Origin: Pseudooceanicola endophyticus
GTDB taxonomy: Bacteria; Pseudomonadota; Alphaproteobacteria; Rhodobacterales; Rhodobacteraceae
Assembly (NCBI RefSeq): GCF_018760365.1
Contig: NZ_JAHIAB010000004.1
Coordinates: forward strand, 62,001 to 126,000
Direction: 5' to 3'
DNA: 64,000 nucleotides
Shown: positions 1 to 8,702 of the stretch, piece by piece
Layout: each line of letters opens with the position of its first letter
Position numbering within the stretch: position 1 is the first letter of the stretch
Translations under genes and position numbers: made by a program
The notes under the pieces: generated by a model
Told to the model about the DNA's origin: nothing
Databases searched by the model: none
What the model saw: only the letters and a program-made list of their open reading frames with translations

Positions 1-432
1 ACCCGGACCCGCGTGGGCTATACCGGGGGCGACGTGCCCCATGCGACCTACCGCAACCATGGCAGCCATGCCGAAGGGATCGAGATCTTCTTTGATCCCT
101 CGGTGATCAGTTATCGGCAGATCCTGGAGGTGTTCTTCCAGATCCATGATCCGACCACGCCGAACCGGCAGGGCAACGACCTTGGGCCGAGCTATCGCAG
201 CGCGATCTACTATGTCGATGCCGCCCAGAAGGCGGTGGCGCAAGAAACGATCGCCGATGTGAACGCCTCGGGGCTGTGGCCGGGGTCGGTGGTGAGCGAA
301 CTGGAGCCGGTGGGCGATTTCTGGGAGGCCGAGCCGGAGCATCAGGATTACCTGCTGCGCTATCCCAACGGCTACACCTGCCATTTCCCGCGCCCGCACT
401 GGGTGCTGCCGAAGCGCAGCGCCGCAGAGTGA
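1..432 (+). CDS. msrA: Peptide methionine-S-sulfoxide reductase, 3' part
   Basis: The C-terminal 143 residues of MsrA, which reduces methionine-S-sulfoxide in oxidised proteins using thioredoxin. The frame is open to base 1, so the start and the catalytic GCFWG segment lie outside the window. Visible family blocks are VGYTGGD, the [16 protein letters not shown] stretch, [19 protein letters not shown] and the C-terminal [11 protein letters not shown]. The full protein is usually about 210 residues, so roughly a third is missing. A GTG at base 13 is only an internal valine of the VGYTGG motif and not a start. The gene ends 33 bases from the convergent HupE-like gene. Identification is secure from the motifs. 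Confidence 0.93.
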   Translation, partial: TRTRVGYTGGDVPHATYRNHGSHAEGIEIFFDPSVISYRQILEVFFQIHDPTTPNRQGNDLGPSYRSAIYYVDAAQKAVAQETIADVNASGLWPGSVVSELEPVGDFWEAEPEHQDYLLRYPNGYTCHFPRPHWVLPKRSAAE

Positions 433-465
433 GAGCCGTCCGCGTGAGAGGCGTCTGCGTCCCCG

Positions 466-1044
466 TCAGAGGGGGCGCAGACTGAAGGCCAACAGCAGCG
501 CCAGGATTGCCGTCAGCCAGCTGGCCCCGATGCGCAGGGCGATCGGCCCCCAGGGGGTGGCGGCGGCGTGTTGCAGGCCCCGGGACAGCAGGGCGGCAGC
601 GGTGATCGCCAGCCCCGCCAGCAGGTAGGCACCAAGCGCCAGCAGCAGCGGCGGGGCCGGGCTGGCGTGGAACAGGGCCGTCATCGCCAGCGCCGGCAGG
701 ATCAGCGCCAGCGCGGCCCGCAACGCCGTCGGCGCGCCGGTCGGGCGCAGGGCCACCAGTGCCGCCGCGGGAATGCCCGCGGCCAGGGCCAGCACCGCCA
801 CCGCTTCTCCGGTCAACGGGGCGACCAGCAGACCGGCCCCCAGCCCCGCCAGGATCAGCGCCCAGAGCCGCCCGGCCTGCGCCCCGAGTGCCAGGCCGAG
901 TGCCAGCAGCGGCAGCAGGCATTCGGGCATGTCGGCGGCCTGCCGCAGCCCCTGCCAAAGCTGTGCCGGGGCGGGTGACGGGGCAGCGGGGGCGGCGACG
1001 CCCGGGGCAGGCAGCAGCAGCAGGGCGGCGGACAGGCGGAGCAT
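466..1044 (-). CDS. HupE/UreJ-like membrane protein (degenerate)
   Basis: A 192-residue protein with an N-terminal signal-like segment (MLRLSAALLLLPAPGVAA) followed by about six hydrophobic helices. The spacing and small-residue pattern recall HupE/UreJ proteins, which are linked to nickel or other metal uptake: a DMPECLLPLLALGLALGAQ block sits where those proteins have HPxxGxDHxLAMxxVG, and a TALFHASPAPPLLL block where they have FHGxAHGxExP. Most of the metal-binding histidines are replaced, so transport of nickel is doubtful. The open frame extends upstream to 1149, but the ATG at 1044 precedes the signal segment and is preferred. No urease or hydrogenase gene is nearby. The assignment is inference from pattern only. 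Confidence 0.5.
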   Translation of the reverse strand: MLRLSAALLLLPAPGVAAPAAPSPAPAQLWQGLRQAADMPECLLPLLALGLALGAQAGRLWALILAGLGAGLLVAPLTGEAVAVLALAAGIPAAALVALRPTGAPTALRAALALILPALAMTALFHASPAPPLLLALGAYLLAGLAITAAALLSRGLQHAAATPWGPIALRIGASWLTAILALLLAFSLRPL

Positions 1045-1232
1045 CGGGACCTCGGGTGGCGGAAGCGGCCCCTTGGTGGCGGCTCGAGGCGCCGAGGTCA
1101 ATCGTGCAGGCGGTAAGGGGCGGGGACGCAAGGAGGGCGGGAGGCGCAAGGAAGGGGGCGCAAGGGCGGCTGTGCCGTTGACCCTGCGGCGGGCTTCACG
1201 AAGGAGTGAGGCCTCTTCCCAGAGGATCCCCC

Positions 1233-2147
1233 ATGCAGCCCTTCAAAGGCATCCTGTACAAGCTGATCGCGGTGATCTGCTTCATCGTCATGCAATCCCT
1301 GATCAAGGCGGCCTCCGACCATGTGCCGCCGGGGGAAACGGTGTTCTTCCGATCCTTCTTCGCGCTGCCGGTGATCCTGGCCTGGCTGGCCTGGCGGCAC
1401 GAGCTGTCGACCGGGTTGCGGGTGAAGGCGCCGATGTCGCATGTCTGGCGCGGGCTGATCGGGACCACGTCGATGGGCTGCGGCTTTGCCGGGCTGGCCT
1501 TCCTGCCGCTGCCGGAGGTGACCGCGCTGGGCTATGCCATGCCGCTGCTGACGGTGATCTTCGCGGGCATGTTCCTGCACGAGCAGGTCGGGGTCTACCG
1601 GCTGAGCGCGGTCGGGCTGGGCCTGATCGGCGTGCTGGTGGTGCTGGAGCCGCGGGTGACCGCGCTGAACGGCACGTTGAAGGCCGAGGAGGCGATCGGG
1701 GCCATCCTGGTGCTGGTCGGAGCCATGAGCGGGGCGCTGGCCCAGGTCCATATCCGCAACATGGTGCGGCTGGAGGCGACCTCGGCCATCGTGTTCTGGT
1801 TCACCATGACCTCGACCGTGCTGTCGCTGGCGACGATCCCCTTCGGCTGGGTGATGCCCGGCGGGAAGGAGGCGCTGTGGCTGATCGGTGCTGGGCTGCT
1901 GGGCGGGGTCGGGCAGATCTTCCTGACCGCCTGCTACCGCTTTGCCGATGCCAGCGTGGTGGCGCCCTTCGACTATGCCTCGATGATCTTCGCACTGGGG
2001 ATCGGCTACGTGGTCTTTGCCGAGGTGCCGTCTGGGCAGATGCTGGTCGGGGCGGCGATCATCGTCGCGGCCGGGGTGTTCATCATCTTGCGCGAGCGGC
2101 ATCTGGGGTTGCAGCGGGCCCGCGCCCAGGCGGCGAAGACCCCGTGA
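1233..2147 (+). CDS. DMT superfamily (EamA) transporter
   Basis: A 304-residue inner-membrane protein with ten predicted helices arranged as two EamA repeats, typical of drug/metabolite exporters such as the RhaT/YdcZ-type families. The first repeat begins LIAVICFIVMQSLIKAASD and contains the charged FFRSFFALP block; the second begins near GAILVLVGAMSGALAQ. The start at 1233 follows an AGAGGA ribosome-binding site by six bases; an upstream GTG at 1206 has no such site. Substrate cannot be read from the sequence. The gene is monocistronic and its 3' side carries a copy of the interspersed repeat, shared with the convergent oxidase gene. Confidence 0.85.
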   Translation: MQPFKGILYKLIAVICFIVMQSLIKAASDHVPPGETVFFRSFFALPVILAWLAWRHELSTGLRVKAPMSHVWRGLIGTTSMGCGFAGLAFLPLPEVTALGYAMPLLTVIFAGMFLHEQVGVYRLSAVGLGLIGVLVVLEPRVTALNGTLKAEEAIGAILVLVGAMSGALAQVHIRNMVRLEATSAIVFWFTMTSTVLSLATIPFGWVMPGGKEALWLIGAGLLGGVGQIFLTACYRFADASVVAPFDYASMIFALGIGYVVFAEVPSGQMLVGAAIIVAAGVFIILRERHLGLQRARAQAAKTP

Positions 2148-2170
2148 CCAAAGCCCCGTGACACCGGGTG

Positions 2171-2236
2171 GGGGTGGGGGCGCTGCCCCCGTCCGCCTGC
2201 GGCGGACTCCCCCGAGGTATTTCAAACAAGAAAATG
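2171..2236 (+). repeat. Interspersed intergenic repeat, copy 1
   Basis: Two consecutive hairpins, GGGGGCGCTGCCCCC (2176-2190) and GTCCGCCTGCGGCGGAC (2191-2207), then TCCCCCGAGGTATTT and a tail CAAACAAGAAAATG. The same build recurs, reversed, at 12812-12876. It lies in the convergent gap between the DMT transporter and the oxidase and may terminate transcription. Confidence 0.8.
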
Positions 2237-2238
2237 CC

Positions 2239-3582
2239 TCAGCGGTTGAGCAGCCGGGACATGCCGTATTCCGCGGCCAGCAGCAGCATCCGGTGGCGCC
2301 CGAGCGGGAAGCGCATCGGCGGGGTGGCGAAGCTTTTCGGCAGGTCCGGGGTGTCGCCGGCGGCAAGGCGGCCCATCTGGGCGCCGAGGTAACTGCCCAT
2401 GGCCACGCCATTGCCGTGGTAGCCGAAGGCGGCAAAGACCTTCGGGCTGCCGGGCAGCGCGCCGCAGAACGGTGTCAGAGAGGCCGTCACGCAGACCATG
2501 CCGGACCAGTAGAACGGGCTTTCGACATGTTTCCATGCCGGGAAGGCGGCCTCGAAATCGGCGCGCAGGCGGGCGGCGATGCGCTTTTCGTTGGCCGCCG
2601 AGGAGCGCAGCGCGCCGCGCATGCCGAAGACCATCCGCCCCTCCGGGGTGAGGTGGAAGTAATGCAGCATCTTGCGGTCTTCGTAGCTCATCTGGCGGGA
2701 GGTGAAGCCCTGGGCCGAGAGCTCTTCCGGGGTCATCGGGCGGGTGGTCAGGACCGAGCTTTGTGCCGGGATGTAGCGACCGCGCAGCCAGGGGTGCAGG
2801 TTTTCGCTGGCATAGCCGTTGGTGGCGATCAGCACCCGGTTTGCGGTGATCGTGCCGTTTGCGGTGATCACCTTCGGCTGCGGGCCGCTGTCGTCGATGC
2901 GCAGGGCGGGGGTGGCGCCATGCAGCTGCGCCCCGGCGCGGCGCGCGGCGGCGGCGAGCCCGGCGAGGTACTTGCGCGGGTGCAGCGCGAAGCCGTGCGG
3001 CATCTGGATCGCGCCGTGCCAGAGCGGCCCGTTCAGGCCATGGGCCGCCAGGTCCGGCTTTTCGATGAGGGTGGCGGGGCTGCCCCAGTCGCGCAGGTGC
3101 GCCTCTGCGTCACGGCGGAACTGTTCCATCTTGGCCGCGGTATGGGCCAGGATCACCTCGCCCTCGGAATGGCGGTCGACATCGAGGTTCTCGGCCTCAA
3201 GGAAGGCCTCCACATGGGCGACGGCGGCGGCTTCGGTGCGGTTGACGGCGGCGGGTTCGCCGGCGCCGAAACGGCGCGTCAGCAGGGCGTCGGAGGCGCG
3301 GTGCGAGCCGATGCAGCAGAAGCCGCCGTTGCGCCCCGACGCGCCGAAGCCGGGGAATTGCGCGTCGATCAGCGTCACCTCGATGCCGGCACGGGCCAGG
3401 GAGATGGCGGCGTTGAGACCGGTGAAGCCGCCGCCGATCACCAGCGCATCGGTGCGGTGATCGGCGAGCGGCGGGAAGGTCAGGGCCGTCTCGGGGACGG
3501 CCTCGGCCCAGTAGCAGCGCTCGATCGGGCTCCGCGAGTAGGTGTAGTCGGGATAGAGACGGCGGGGCGTCAGATCGGTCAC
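2239..3582 (-). CDS. FAD-dependent amine oxidase, gamma-glutamylputrescine oxidase type
   Basis: A 447-residue D-amino-acid-oxidase-fold flavoprotein. The N-terminal dinucleotide motif ALVIGGGFTGLNAA sits at about residues 46-60, followed by the FGASGRNGGF segment typical of the PuuB/OrdL group that oxidises gamma-glutamylputrescine or related amines. It is the last gene of a minus-strand run after two polyamine-type permeases, 34 bases from the preceding stop, and a putrescine-type aminotransferase lies at the other end of the locus. This context supports a role in polyamine breakdown. No glutamate-putrescine ligase is visible in the window, so the true substrate may be another amine. Confidence 0.82.
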   Translation of the reverse strand: MTDLTPRRLYPDYTYSRSPIERCYWAEAVPETALTFPPLADHRTDALVIGGGFTGLNAAISLARAGIEVTLIDAQFPGFGASGRNGGFCCIGSHRASDALLTRRFGAGEPAAVNRTEAAAVAHVEAFLEAENLDVDRHSEGEVILAHTAAKMEQFRRDAEAHLRDWGSPATLIEKPDLAAHGLNGPLWHGAIQMPHGFALHPRKYLAGLAAAARRAGAQLHGATPALRIDDSGPQPKVITANGTITANRVLIATNGYASENLHPWLRGRYIPAQSSVLTTRPMTPEELSAQGFTSRQMSYEDRKMLHYFHLTPEGRMVFGMRGALRSSAANEKRIAARLRADFEAAFPAWKHVESPFYWSGMVCVTASLTPFCGALPGSPKVFAAFGYHGNGVAMGSYLGAQMGRLAAGDTPDLPKSFATPPMRFPLGRHRMLLLAAEYGMSRLLNR

Positions 3583-3616
3583 GGGCTGGTCTTTCGGTTT
3601 TCGGGGCGGTCGTCCG

Positions 3617-4432
3617 TCAGGTGCGGACGGCCGCCTGTTCTTCCATTTGCTGGCGCACGGCGGCGCGCTTGGAGATGATCGAGAAGATCACAACGCCAAG
3701 CGCCACGATGCCGATCATCAGGGTCGAGAGGGCGTTGATCTCCGGGCTGACGCCCAGGCGCACCGCCGAGAAGATCTTCATCGGCAGGGTGGTCGAGGAG
3801 GGGCCGGCGGTGAAGGAGGCGATCACCAGGTCGTCGAGCGAGAGGGTGAAGGCCAGCAGCCAGCCCGAGATCACCGCCGGCGCGATGATCGGCAGGGTGA
3901 CAAGGCGGAAGCTTTGCCAGGGGGTGCAGCCGAGATCGAGCGCGGCTTCCTCCAGCGAGCGGTCGAAGGAGGAAAGCCGGGAGGAGACCACCACCGAGAC
4001 GTAGCACATGGCGAAGGTGGTATGGGCCAGAACGATGGTCAGGATGCCCCGGTCGAGCCCGATGCCGATGAACAGCAGCAGCAGCGCCAGGCCGGTGATC
4101 ACGTCGGGCATGACGAGGGGCGCGTAGATCATGCCGGAGAACAGCGTGCGGCCCAGGAAGCGGCCCGTGCGCACCAGGATCCAGGCGGCCATGGTGCCGA
4201 GGATGGTCGCCAGGGTCGAGGAGATCACCCCCACCTTCAGCGTCACCATGGCGGCATCGAGGAAGGCCTGGTCGCGGAACAGTTCTCCGTACCAGTGGGT
4301 CGAGAAACCCGCCCAGACGGTGACCAGCTTGGAGGCGTTGAAGCTGTAGATCACCAGGATCAGCATCGGCAGGTAGAGGAAGGCCAGGCCCAGGGTGAGC
4401 GAGACCAGGTTGAACGAGGACATGCGTCTCAT
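3617..4432 (-). CDS. Polyamine ABC transporter permease (PotI type)
   Basis: A 271-residue membrane permease with six helices. The binding-protein-dependent transport signature, an EAA loop, is visible as EEAALDLGCTPWQSFRLVTLP at about residues 160-180 and contacts the ATPase. Its start overlaps the stop of the upstream permease gene by four bases, so the two are translationally coupled and probably form a heterodimer as PotH-PotI do. The close of the protein (about residues 250-271) is a basic, cytoplasmic tail. Substrate assignment to putrescine or spermidine rests on the neighbouring binding protein and catabolic genes. Confidence 0.88.
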   Translation of the reverse strand: MRRMSSFNLVSLTLGLAFLYLPMLILVIYSFNASKLVTVWAGFSTHWYGELFRDQAFLDAAMVTLKVGVISSTLATILGTMAAWILVRTGRFLGRTLFSGMIYAPLVMPDVITGLALLLLFIGIGLDRGILTIVLAHTTFAMCYVSVVVSSRLSSFDRSLEEAALDLGCTPWQSFRLVTLPIIAPAVISGWLLAFTLSLDDLVIASFTAGPSSTTLPMKIFSAVRLGVSPEINALSTLMIGIVALGVVIFSIISKRAAVRQQMEEQAAVRT

Positions 4433-5322
4433 TGGCCGGCCTCCCGGTTCTTCTGTTCATTGCGCTGGAAGAGGATGATCGGGATGATCAGGATCAGGAG
4501 CAGCACCACGGCCACCGCCGAGGCGACGGGCCAGTCGCGGTTGTTGAAGAATTCCTCCCAGAGCACCTTGCCGATCATCAGCGTGCGGGACCCGCCCAGC
4601 AGCGAGGGGATGACGAATTCGCCAAGCGCGGGGATGAAGACCAGGAAGCAGCCGGCGATGATGCCGGGCTTCGACAGCGGCACGGTGACCAGCCAGAAGG
4701 CGGTCAGCCGCGAGCAGCCCAGGTCCTCGGCAGCTTCGAGGAGCGAGATGTCGAGCTTTTCCAGAGTCGCGTAGATCGGCAGGATCATGAAGGGCAGGTA
4801 GGTATAGACGATGCCGATATAGACCGCCGTGGGGGTGTTGAGGATCGTCAGCGGCTCGTGGATCAGGCCGGTCCAGAGCAGGAAGCTGTTCAGCAGCCCG
4901 TTCTGGCTGAGGATGCCCATCCAGGAGTAGACCCGGATCAGGAAGGAGGTCCAGAAGGGCAGGATCACCAGCATCATCAGCGTCGGGCGCCATTCGCTGC
5001 GCGCCGAGGCCATGGCGTAGGAGATCGGGAAGCCCACCAGCAGGGTGATCAGCGTCGAGAAGGCGGCGATCTTCAGCGAGGAGAGATAGGCCTTCCAGTA
5101 GAGGTCATCGCTGGTCAGGAACCAGAAGTTCTCGAGGTCGAGCTGGGAGAAGAAGTCCTTCAGCCCGGAGAGGCCCGCTGCGAGGTCGAGCTGGGGCATG
5201 TAGGGCGGGCGCGCCAGCGCCACGTCCGAGAGCGAGATCTTCACCACGATGAGGAAGGGCACCAGAAAGAGGGCCAGCAGCCAGAGGTAGGGGATCAGGA
5301 TGAGGGTCAGGCGGCGCAGCAT
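4429..5322 (-). CDS. Polyamine ABC transporter permease (PotH type)
   Basis: A 297-residue permease with six helices and the EAA loop LLEAAEDLGCSRLTAFWLV in its C-terminal half. The larger periplasmic loop after the first helix is typical of PotB/PotH subunits. It lies 193 bases downstream of the ATPase gene, an unusually wide gap for this kind of operon, and that gap is filled by two copies of the interspersed repeat. The two halves of the transporter may therefore be expressed at different levels. The next permease overlaps its stop codon by four bases. Confidence 0.88.
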   Translation of the reverse strand: MLRRLTLILIPYLWLLALFLVPFLIVVKISLSDVALARPPYMPQLDLAAGLSGLKDFFSQLDLENFWFLTSDDLYWKAYLSSLKIAAFSTLITLLVGFPISYAMASARSEWRPTLMMLVILPFWTSFLIRVYSWMGILSQNGLLNSFLLWTGLIHEPLTILNTPTAVYIGIVYTYLPFMILPIYATLEKLDISLLEAAEDLGCSRLTAFWLVTVPLSKPGIIAGCFLVFIPALGEFVIPSLLGGSRTLMIGKVLWEEFFNNRDWPVASAVAVVLLLILIIPIILFQRNEQKNREAGQ

Positions 5323-5353
5323 CAGGCGGCTCCTCCGGTGACGGAGGGGGGCA

Positions 5354-5413
5354 GGGGGCGCTGCCCCCGCGCCTGCGGCGCTCCCCCGGGATATTGATGG
5401 CCAGATGACGGGG
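5354..5413 (+). repeat. Interspersed intergenic repeat, copy 2a
   Basis: Hairpin GGGGGCGCTGCCCCC (5354-5368), hairpin GCGCCTGCGGCGC (5369-5381), then TCCCCCGGGATATTGATGG and CCAGATGACGGGG. It is oriented against the polyamine operon that contains it. Confidence 0.75.
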
Positions 5414-5440
5414 AGGCCGTCGGGCCCCCATGGCGGGTGG

Positions 5441-5474
5441 TTTCATCTTTCCCCAAATATGCCCGCCGGAGGCG
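5441..5474 (-). repeat. Interspersed intergenic repeat, copy 2b (short form)
   Basis: On the minus strand it reads CCGCCTCCGGCGGGCATATT followed by TGGGGAAAGATGAAA. This is the short form of the repeat, a small hairpin plus an A-rich tail, and lies just after the ATPase gene in the direction of transcription. Confidence 0.75.
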
Positions 5475-5515
5475 GAACGGGGCGCGGCGGTCGGGCTGGA
5501 GGCTGACGGGCATGA

Positions 5516-6637
<1,122 letters not shown>

Positions 6638-6666
6638 GGGGCGGGCTCCTGGTCTCGGCATGGAAA

Positions 6667-6691
6667 CCGCGCCGCAGGGGCTGCGGCGCGG
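6667..6691 (-). promoter_or_regulatory. Intercistronic hairpin after the binding-protein gene
   Basis: A perfect 10-base stem, CCGCGCCGCA paired with TGCGGCGCGG around a five-base loop, followed on the minus strand by only a short T run. Such stems after binding-protein genes typically protect the upstream message or partly terminate, giving more binding protein than ATPase. Confidence 0.6.
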
Positions 6692-6713
6692 CGGGTGTCG
6701 GGCGATCCGGGCG

Positions 6714-7802
6714 TCAGGTACCCGATTTCACCTTGGTCCACATGCGGGTCAGGTTGCGCTGGTCCTTCGCGTCGAAGGGCGTGACCGTGTAGAGGTGGTC
6801 CAGCGTCTCCTGGTCGGGGTAGATCGCCGGGTCGCCGATCACGTCATCGTTGAGGTACTGCTGCGAGGCCTTGTTGCCGTTCGCGTAGTAGACGTAGTTG
6901 GAGGCCGCGGCGGCGTTGTGCGCGTCCATGATGAAGTTCAGGAACTTCATCGCGCCATCGGGGTTCGGGGCATCGACGGGCACGGCCATCTGGTCGAACC
7001 ACATCAGCGCGCCTTCCTTGGGAATGTTGTATTCGACCTTCACGCCGTTGTCGGCCTCGGCGGCGCGATCGCGGGCCTGGAGCACGTCACCCGACCAGCC
7101 GAAGGCCACGCAGATGTCGCCGTTCGCCAGCGCGTTGATATATTCCGAGCTGTTGAACTTCTGGATGTAGGGGCGCACCGCTTCCAGCGCCTTCTCGGCC
7201 TTGTCGAGCGAGTCCTTGTCGTGGGCGTCGGGGTTCAGGCCCAGGTAGGTCAGGGCGGCCGGCACCATCTCGGTCGGGGCGTCGAGGAACATCACGCCGC
7301 AGGAGGCGAGCTTTTCCATGTTCTTGGGATCGAAGACCAGCGCGAGCGAGTTCACCGGCGCGTCGTCGCCAAGCGCTTCCTTCACCTTGTCGACGTTGAT
7401 GCCGATGCCGGTGGTGCCCCACATGTAGTTGATCGAATAGTCGCCGTTGGGATCGTAGGTGTCGGTCCGTTTCTGGATCACGTCCCACATGTTCTTCAGG
7501 TTCGGCAGCTTCGACTTGTCGAGCTTCTGGAACGAGCCGGCGGCGATCTGGCGCTGCAGGAAGGTGCCCGTGGGAACCACGACGTCGTAACCGGAGCCCC
7601 CGGCCAGCATCTTGGTCTCGAGCAGCTCGTTGGAGTCGAAGACGTCGTAGACCAGCTTGATGCCGGTCTCGTCCTCGAACTTCTTCAGCAGCGATTCGTC
7701 GATGTAATCGGACCAGTTGTAGACATGCACCTCTTCCTGGGCCGCGGCGGCGGTAGCCGACAGTGCCAGAGCTGCGGTCACGCTCAGCATGGTTCTCTTC
7801 AT
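6714..7802 (-). CDS. Polyamine-binding periplasmic protein (PotF/PotD type)
   Basis: A 362-residue extracellular solute-binding protein. The N-terminus is a clear Sec signal peptide (MKRTMLSVTAALALSATAAAAQ) cleaved around residue 22, followed by the family opening EVHVYNWSDYIDESLLKKF, the hallmark of spermidine/putrescine-binding proteins. The VVPTGTFLQRQI and YMWGTTGIGIN blocks are also typical. It heads the minus-strand operon. Its promoter region holds the TTTGATCAAA palindrome, shared in core with the aminotransferase promoter, and faces the GntR-type regulator gene divergently. Putrescine is the likeliest ligand; spermidine cannot be excluded. Confidence 0.9.
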   Translation of the reverse strand: MKRTMLSVTAALALSATAAAAQEEVHVYNWSDYIDESLLKKFEDETGIKLVYDVFDSNELLETKMLAGGSGYDVVVPTGTFLQRQIAAGSFQKLDKSKLPNLKNMWDVIQKRTDTYDPNGDYSINYMWGTTGIGINVDKVKEALGDDAPVNSLALVFDPKNMEKLASCGVMFLDAPTEMVPAALTYLGLNPDAHDKDSLDKAEKALEAVRPYIQKFNSSEYINALANGDICVAFGWSGDVLQARDRAAEADNGVKVEYNIPKEGALMWFDQMAVPVDAPNPDGAMKFLNFIMDAHNAAAASNYVYYANGNKASQQYLNDDVIGDPAIYPDQETLDHLYTVTPFDAKDQRNLTRMWTKVKSGT

Positions 7803-7851
7803 GAAATGGTCTCCCTGAGATTTGGGGGTTCTTCGTGCCCTTCATCCCAAA

Positions 7852-7861
7852 TTTGATCAAA
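7852..7861. promoter_or_regulatory. Candidate operator TTTGATCAAA
   Basis: A perfect 10-base palindrome in the divergent region between the binding-protein gene (start 7802) and the GntR/FCD regulator (start 7950). The same AATTTGATCA sequence reappears at 8653-8662 upstream of the aminotransferase. Shared placement points to the adjacent GntR-type protein as its binder; this is inference. Confidence 0.6.
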
Positions 7862-7949
7862 CGTTGCGCCCTCTGGCAACAGGAAGATGTTTCCATGGGG
7901 GCGCAAGCCGTGCAAGATGAGGTGAACAACCGTGATACGGGGAAGGGTG

Positions 7950-8624
7950 ATGAATTTGCAGGCAGAGGCATCGGCTGCGCGCGACAGCAAGGGCGCGGGG
8001 CTTCCGGCGCACGAGATCGTCTATCGCGAATTGCGGGCGCGGGTGCTGTTCGGCCAGTTCGAGCCGGGCCAGGGGGTGACCATCCAGGGGCTGGTGTCGG
8101 ACCTCGATGCCGGGATGACGCCGGTGCGCGAGGCGCTGCGCCGGCTGATGGCCGAGGGTGCGCTGGAATTCCGGGGCAACCGGCGGATCTCGGTCCCGGC
8201 GCTGACGGCGGCGGATCTGGATCAGCTTCTGGTCGCCCGCCGGGCGCTGGAGCCGGAGCTGGCTCGCCGCGCCTGCCAGCGGCTGAACCAGGCCGATATC
8301 CTGGCGATGGAGGCCATCGACAGCGCCCTGGACGAGGCGATCCGTCGCGGCAATGTGCATGACTACCTGGTCGAGAACCACCGTTTCCACGCCTATCTGA
8401 ACGCCCGTGCCGAGGCGCCGATCCTGTCGGGCCTGGTCGAGGGGCTGTGGCTGCGCTTTGGCCCCTCGCTGCGGGTGGTCTGCGGCCAGTTCGGCACCCG
8501 CAACCTGCCCGACATGCACAAGGAACTGATCTGTGCCCTGAAAGCAGGCGATCAGGAGGCCGCCGCGGCCGCGATTGCCGGCGATCTGGAACAGGGCATG
8601 GAGATGATCCGGCAGGCCCTGTGA
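7950..8624 (+). CDS. GntR family regulator, FCD type, of the polyamine locus
   Basis: A 224-residue regulator. The N-terminal winged helix is seen in IVYRELRARVLFGQFEPGQ and the recognition part DLDAGMTPVREALRRLMAEG; the rest is an all-helical FCD ligand-binding domain with the expected RRALEPELARRA and HRFHAYL blocks that supply metal or carboxylate ligands. The start at 7950 follows GGGGAAGG; a GTG at 7932 is an alternative. It lies between the divergent uptake operon and the aminotransferase gene, both of which carry the same palindrome, so it probably controls both in response to a polyamine breakdown product. Confidence 0.85.
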   Translation: MNLQAEASAARDSKGAGLPAHEIVYRELRARVLFGQFEPGQGVTIQGLVSDLDAGMTPVREALRRLMAEGALEFRGNRRISVPALTAADLDQLLVARRALEPELARRACQRLNQADILAMEAIDSALDEAIRRGNVHDYLVENHRFHAYLNARAEAPILSGLVEGLWLRFGPSLRVVCGQFGTRNLPDMHKELICALKAGDQEAAAAAIAGDLEQGMEMIRQAL

Positions 8625-8640
8625 CCGCCCCGCGATTCGA

Positions 8641-8668
8641 TTGACAAGTGCTAATTTGATCATATTCT
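8641..8668 (+). promoter_or_regulatory. Promoter and operator of the aminotransferase gene
   Basis: TTGACA (8641-8646) and TATTCT (8663-8668) are spaced by 16 bases. The shared motif AATTTGATCA (8653-8662) lies exactly between them, where a bound repressor would block RNA polymerase. Confidence 0.55.
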
Positions 8669-8702
8669 CCGGCCCGACGACGCATCGGACAGGAGGCCCT
8701 TC

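Noticed and set aside
773..2161. Long plus-strand frame covering the HupE-like and DMT genes
   Set aside because: It crosses two genes in the wrong frame and the real DMT start at 1233 has a ribosome-binding site; the product is Arg/Gly/Ala low-complexity.
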